Assembly: GCA_021807065.1 (NCBI GenBank)
Contig: JAKAPO010000070.1
Span: 1-9,518 of the forward strand
Reading direction: 5' to 3'
Source: a bacterium
Lineage (GTDB): Bacteria; Vulcanimicrobiota; Vulcanimicrobiia; Vulcanimicrobiales; Vulcanimicrobiaceae
Length of the DNA: 9,518 bases
Shown here: positions 6,746-9,518 of the stretch, piece by piece
Numbering within the stretch: position 1 is the first letter of the stretch
Layout of the letters: each line of letters starts with the position of its first letter
The notes under the pieces: model-generated
The model's input: the letters and a program-made list of their open reading frames with translations, nothing else
What the model was told of the DNA's origin: nothing
Database searches by the model: none
Translations under genes and position numbers: made by a program

Positions 6746-7087
6746 TTATTGGCTGTCGTACTGGACATCGAGATCGTACTGGCAAGTATCGAAGTTTCGC
6801 CACGTGCGAACCTTGTTCGCAGAGACCGGGTAGAAGACCACCTTGATATCTTCCATGCATCCTTCGGTGATCGAGAAATGGCGGCTGTCACCCGGGCTGA
6901 TGACCTCATCCGAGCCGAGCCAATCGTCGCCCCATCTGTCGGTGGATGGCGGGCTGATGAAGACGAACTCGATCGTGCTCTGAGTGTCGTTCGTGATCTT
7001 CAAGTCGTGGGGCGCAGCAGAGGCCGTCATTGGTGCCGTCGATACGAGTAACACGGCGGCTGTCAGTACCGCGAGCAGTGACTTCAT
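6746..7087 (-). CDS. Small secreted protein with WGDDWLG motif
   Basis: This is a 113-residue exported protein of unknown function. Residues 1-24 are a classical Sec signal peptide: K2, a hydrophobic core LLAVLTAAVLLV, and a cleavage site TASA before A25. The mature 89-residue domain begins with DLKITNDTQSTIEFVFISP. It then has S-T-D-R-W-G-D-D-W-L-G (48-58), SPGDSRHFSI (64-73), C77-M-E-D-I-K-V-V-F (77-85) and W-R-N-F-D-T-C102. This order (IxxxxI..V.ISP, WG.D.LG, PG.S, C..DIKV.F, W.N.D.C) matches, as I recall it, a family of small proteobacterial hypothetical proteins. Its two mature cysteines may form a disulfide outside the cytoplasm. AAGGAA lies about 13 bases before the ATG, a rather long spacing. 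It ends 19 bases before hyuA and probably heads that operon. No function can be assigned. Confidence 0.82.
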   Translation of the reverse strand: MKSLLAVLTAAVLLVSTAPMTASAAPHDLKITNDTQSTIEFVFISPPSTDRWGDDWLGSDEVISPGDSRHFSITEGCMEDIKVVFYPVSANKVRTWRNFDTCQYDLDVQYDSQ

Positions 7088-7272
7088 TGTATGAGTTCGG
7101 TTCCTTTCTAGTTAGTCAGCGTGAGGATCCGGGAGCTCCCTACAGCTGCCAAACGAATCAGCCCGACGGTTCGTTAGCAATCACGGGCGTTGTCTGCTAA
7201 AGCCTGTACCTTTCCTGAGGAAGCCAAGCGTTCGCTGTGGCAACCGCCAGGCACCTTCGGCGGAACGCCTTC
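7088..7272 (-). promoter_or_regulatory. Intergenic region rich in inverted repeats, leader of the small protein-hyuAB unit
   Basis: These 185 bases separate the pbpC stop from the small secreted protein start and contain no gene that I can see. They hold four inverted repeats: the nested stem at 7228-7268, TTAGCA/TGCTAA (7174-7179 with 7195-7200), AACGAA/TTCGTT (7152-7157 with 7170-7175), and the 10-base palindrome GGGAGCTCCC (7131-7140). The second and third share two bases at 7174-7175. A promoter for the downstream unit is expected here on the minus strand, but I found no convincing -35/-10 pair. I do not recognise a known riboswitch class. Confidence 0.4.
7228..7268 (-). terminator. Possible 3' stem-loop of pbpC (no U tract)
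   Basis: Read on the minus strand, GCGTT-CCGCC (7268-7259) pairs with GGCGG (7248-7244) across a 10-base loop, and with AACGC (7232-7228) after an 11-base bulge. The structure starts four bases after the pbpC stop codon. No run of T follows, so it is not a canonical intrinsic terminator. It could protect the 3' end of the message or be part of a longer structured leader. Confidence 0.4.
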
Positions 7273-9510
7273 TTAATGCTCGCGCACGAGTGAGAAACCG
7301 GGATGCGTTCCGTGCAGCGGGTTTATGATGCTAATGCTGATTGAAGCCTGCTGCCTGCCGGCGTGGGCAGTGAGCGTCCAACGGCCGAGTTGCAGCGGCC
7401 AAAACGCGTGGCCCTCGGCGTCCGGCGCGAGCGATGCGCCGTCGACGCTCCAGCGAATCGGCGATGCCGCAACGCCGCGCAGTTCTAAACGCTGCATCGA
7501 TCGGTCGAGCGCGTCCCTTGCCGGATTGAGAACGAAGACGTCGCCGTCGCGCGGGAAGAGAATGCGCAGGCTGCTCTCGTGCGGAGGGGGTTTTCGCCAA
7601 GCGGCGAGCTGCTGAGGATGTATCCATTCCGTCACGGGCGCCGTACACGACAGTGTGGGCCGTAATCCCGTAGTGGCGCAAATTGGCACGCGAACGTAGC
7701 CCGCGGGAGCGGGAAATGCCTGCGGCTCAGGCCGGCTATCGTACAGATGCAGCATGATGCGATTCCATAGCGGGCCACCGCCGCTCACGCCGGAGACCCC
7801 ACGCATCGCGGAACCGTCGAAGTTGCCGACCCAAACGCCGACGGTGTAATCGCGCGTAAAGCCGACCGTCCACGTGTCTCGGTAGTCTGATGATGTTCCC
7901 GTCTTCACCGCGGCAGGGAACGGCAAGCGCAGGATCGAGTTGACCCCGAACGATTCTGCGCGCGCGTACGGATCGGCAAGCATGTGCGTGACGAGTTGCC
8001 AGGTCCCCGGATCGCCGATCTGCACCGGCATCGCTCGAGGCGCATTCATCGTCACGCGCAGCGGTATCGCGCTGCCGCTACGCGCCATCGTTAGATACCC
8101 GCGTACGAGTTCCCACAGAGTGACTTCGCCGGAGCCGAGCGTCAGCCCCAAACCGTAATAGGAAGCGGGTTTCGTCAGACGCGAAAAGCCGAGTTGGTGC
8201 AACCGCCCAAGGAACGTGTCGACGCCCATACGCGAGAGCACGCGCACGGCAGGCACGTTGAGCGAATTTGCCAGCGCGTAGCGAACGCGCACCGGTCCGG
8301 CAAAGCGCGTGGAGTAGTCGGCCGGCTGATAGAGTTTGCCACCCGGAATCGCGTACGTCGCCGGTCCGTCGTCGAGAATCGTCGTCGGTTCGATAATATC
8401 GTTCTCGAGGGCTAACTCGTACATGAATGGCTTGAGCGCCGATCCCGGCTGGCGGAGCGCCTGGACCCCGTCGTTTCGTCCGAGCAAGACGTCCGAGTAG
8501 TAATCGGGGGAACCCACGTACGCAAGAACGTCCCCGGTGCGGTTGTCGACGACGAGCGCCGCCGCGTCGGTCACGTGGCGAGCGATCAACGCCGCGGTGA
8601 TCGCCTGCACCTGCGCTTGCACGAACCGTTGCAGCGGCGCATCGATCGTCGTGCGAACGATCGACCGTCCCGCGCGGAGATGCGGATAGAGCGCGAACAG
8701 AAAATGCTGGGCGGCTCGCGGACCTTGCGGCGACGGCAACAGCGCGACGCTCTCTTGCTGCGCGCGCTCCGCATCTTTGACCGAGATCTCGCCCAGCGCC
8801 AGCATGCGGTCGAGCACGTAGTGCTGACGTGCCCGTAATGCACGCCAATGCGCGTATGGCGACAGATACGACGGATCGTTCGGAATTGCTGCGAGCAGCG
8901 ACGCCTGCGCGAGATCGAGATCGGCGCAAGGAATTCCGAAATACGCGCGCGATGCTGCCTCGACGCCGTATAGGTCGCCGCCCATGGGAACGCGGTTCAC
9001 GTAGGCTTGCAAGATTGCATTCGGCGTCGAACGCAGCACGATTCGCTCGGCGCCGACGATCTGTCGAATCTTCCCCGGAATCGTGCTCGGCTCGTGCCAA
9101 ATAGAACGCGCAACCTGCATCGCAATCGTCGAGGCGCCGCTGCGCGCCTCGCCGTCCACCACGTATTCGTACGTCGCACGGATCAGCGCCGATACGTCGA
9201 TTGCGCCGTGTTCGTAGAAACGGGCATCTTCCGCCGCGAGAATCGCTTTGATGAAGAGCGGTGAGACACGGTCGAGCGGCACCCATGCCGTGTTCGCCTT
9301 ATCGGATGCGGCAATCGACCCCAGCGGCAGGCCGGTCCGGTCGGTAAAGTGCACGGTGCCTCGCCCGTGAGACAGCGCGCCGACATCGACGCCGGCGGTG
9401 TAGCGCAAGAGGATCCAGACGAAGGCGATGACGACCGGCGCAAGCAGGGCCGGGAGACGGTCTCTCGACGTCGCCTGCCGCTCGCGCGCCTCTCTCGCTC
9501 GGGATGACAT
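7273..9510 (-). CDS. pbpC: Bifunctional penicillin-binding protein 1C
   Basis: This is a peptidoglycan glycosyltransferase/transpeptidase anchored in the inner membrane and acting in the periplasm. It has 745 residues, near the usual length. Order: a short basic cytoplasmic tail (1-19), one membrane segment (about 20-38), a GT51 domain (about 60-230), a transpeptidase domain (about 285-590) and a C-terminal PBP1C-type beta domain (about 645-730). GT51 motifs: AAEDARFYEHG with catalytic E94, SGASTIAMQVAR (124-135), GKIRQ (146-150) and NRVPMGGDLYG (172-182). The third motif has Q150 where other class A enzymes have Glu, which I recall also being true of E. coli PbpC. Transpeptidase motifs: S357-A-L-K360, S416-L-N418 and K536-T-G-T539. 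All catalytic residues of that domain are present. pbpC often lies beside an alpha-2-macroglobulin gene; any such gene would be off the right edge. The start at 9510 lies within a dispersed repeat and only 8 upstream bases are visible, with no Shine-Dalgarno sequence among them. No other start before the membrane segment is obvious. Confidence 0.95.
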   Translation of the reverse strand: MSSRAREARERQATSRDRLPALLAPVVIAFVWILLRYTAGVDVGALSHGRGTVHFTDRTGLPLGSIAASDKANTAWVPLDRVSPLFIKAILAAEDARFYEHGAIDVSALIRATYEYVVDGEARSGASTIAMQVARSIWHEPSTIPGKIRQIVGAERIVLRSTPNAILQAYVNRVPMGGDLYGVEAASRAYFGIPCADLDLAQASLLAAIPNDPSYLSPYAHWRALRARQHYVLDRMLALGEISVKDAERAQQESVALLPSPQGPRAAQHFLFALYPHLRAGRSIVRTTIDAPLQRFVQAQVQAITAALIARHVTDAAALVVDNRTGDVLAYVGSPDYYSDVLLGRNDGVQALRQPGSALKPFMYELALENDIIEPTTILDDGPATYAIPGGKLYQPADYSTRFAGPVRVRYALANSLNVPAVRVLSRMGVDTFLGRLHQLGFSRLTKPASYYGLGLTLGSGEVTLWELVRGYLTMARSGSAIPLRVTMNAPRAMPVQIGDPGTWQLVTHMLADPYARAESFGVNSILRLPFPAAVKTGTSSDYRDTWTVGFTRDYTVGVWVGNFDGSAMRGVSGVSGGGPLWNRIMLHLYDSRPEPQAFPAPAGYVRVPICATTGLRPTLSCTAPVTEWIHPQQLAAWRKPPPHESSLRILFPRDGDVFVLNPARDALDRSMQRLELRGVAASPIRWSVDGASLAPDAEGHAFWPLQLGRWTLTAHAGRQQASISISIINPLHGTHPGFSLVREH
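9458..9509 (-). repeat. Dispersed repeat, copy 2, forming the start of pbpC
   Basis: Read on the minus strand it runs TGTCATCCCGAGCGAG, an 18-base divergent centre, then GGCGACGTCGAGAGACCG. It shares both ends with copy 1 at 4841-4890. Including the preceding CA, 18 contiguous bases are identical (9494-9511 and 4875-4892). The repeat supplies the T and G of the pbpC ATG and the first 18 codons (MSSRAREARE...ATSRDR). The two centres differ by two bases in length. As a result the first halves are read in different frames but the second halves in the same frame, ATSKDR versus ATSRDR. Confidence 0.72.
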
Positions 9511-9518
9511 GAGATAGA

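Noticed and set aside
7131..7140. Palindrome GGGAGCTCCC as a repressor operator
   Set aside because: A lone 10-base palindrome in GC-rich DNA is weak evidence, and no second site or regulator gene is present, so it is mentioned only as part of the intergenic region.
8078..9286. A 402-codon open frame on the minus strand overlapping pbpC in another frame
   Set aside because: The translation is extremely Arg/Ala-rich and low in complexity, while the pbpC frame carries every GT51 and transpeptidase motif.
1..9518. Novel defence, toxin or biosynthetic system
   Set aside because: Every gene except the small secreted protein and the propeller lipoprotein belongs to a well-known family, and I saw no CRISPR repeats, reverse transcriptase, nuclease or toxin-antitoxin pair.

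Overview
The window is about 9.5 kb of GC-rich bacterial DNA that looks chromosomal. It carries one insertion sequence at the left edge and five genes, all on the minus strand. A bifunctional penicillin-binding protein of the PBP1C type and a lipobox protein point to a diderm (Gram-negative-type) bacterium. I cannot name the phylum from the sequence. The mix of NHL-type propeller lipoproteins and the short 'TGTCATCCCGAGCGA...GTCGA' dispersed repeat resembles little-cultured soil lineages such as Eremiobacterota or Acidobacteriota, but that is only an impression.

Layout, left to right. Positions 1-1943 look like one IS1634-type element. It has a plausible imperfect terminal inverted repeat, a strong intrinsic terminator just inside the left end, an extended -10 promoter, and a 576-residue DDE transposase on the plus strand. 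The right end lies one base past the stop codon of a minus-strand gene for a secreted six-bladed propeller lipoprotein (1945-2973). Next come hyuB (3042-4646) and hyuA (4648-6726), the two subunits of a hydantoinase/5-oxoprolinase-family enzyme, separated by one base. A small secreted two-cysteine protein (6746-7087) sits 19 bases upstream of hyuA. After a 185-base intergenic region rich in inverted repeats comes pbpC (7273-9510), which appears complete at both ends.

Reading in the direction of transcription, the order is pbpC, a gap, then small secreted protein, hyuA, hyuB and lipoprotein, with gaps of 19, 1 and 68 bases. The last four could form one transcription unit: a cytoplasmic ATP-dependent amide-ring hydrolase flanked by two exported proteins. 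The functional link between the exported proteins and the enzyme is inferred from position only.

The most unusual structure is a 50-52 bp dispersed repeat present twice. One copy lies in the variable linker near the C-terminus of hyuA. The other supplies the start codon and first 18 codons of pbpC. I see no defence system, CRISPR array, tRNA or rRNA, and no convincing wholly new system. No stretch over 300 bases lacks a gene; the largest gaps are 1-134 (IS left end) and 7088-7272.
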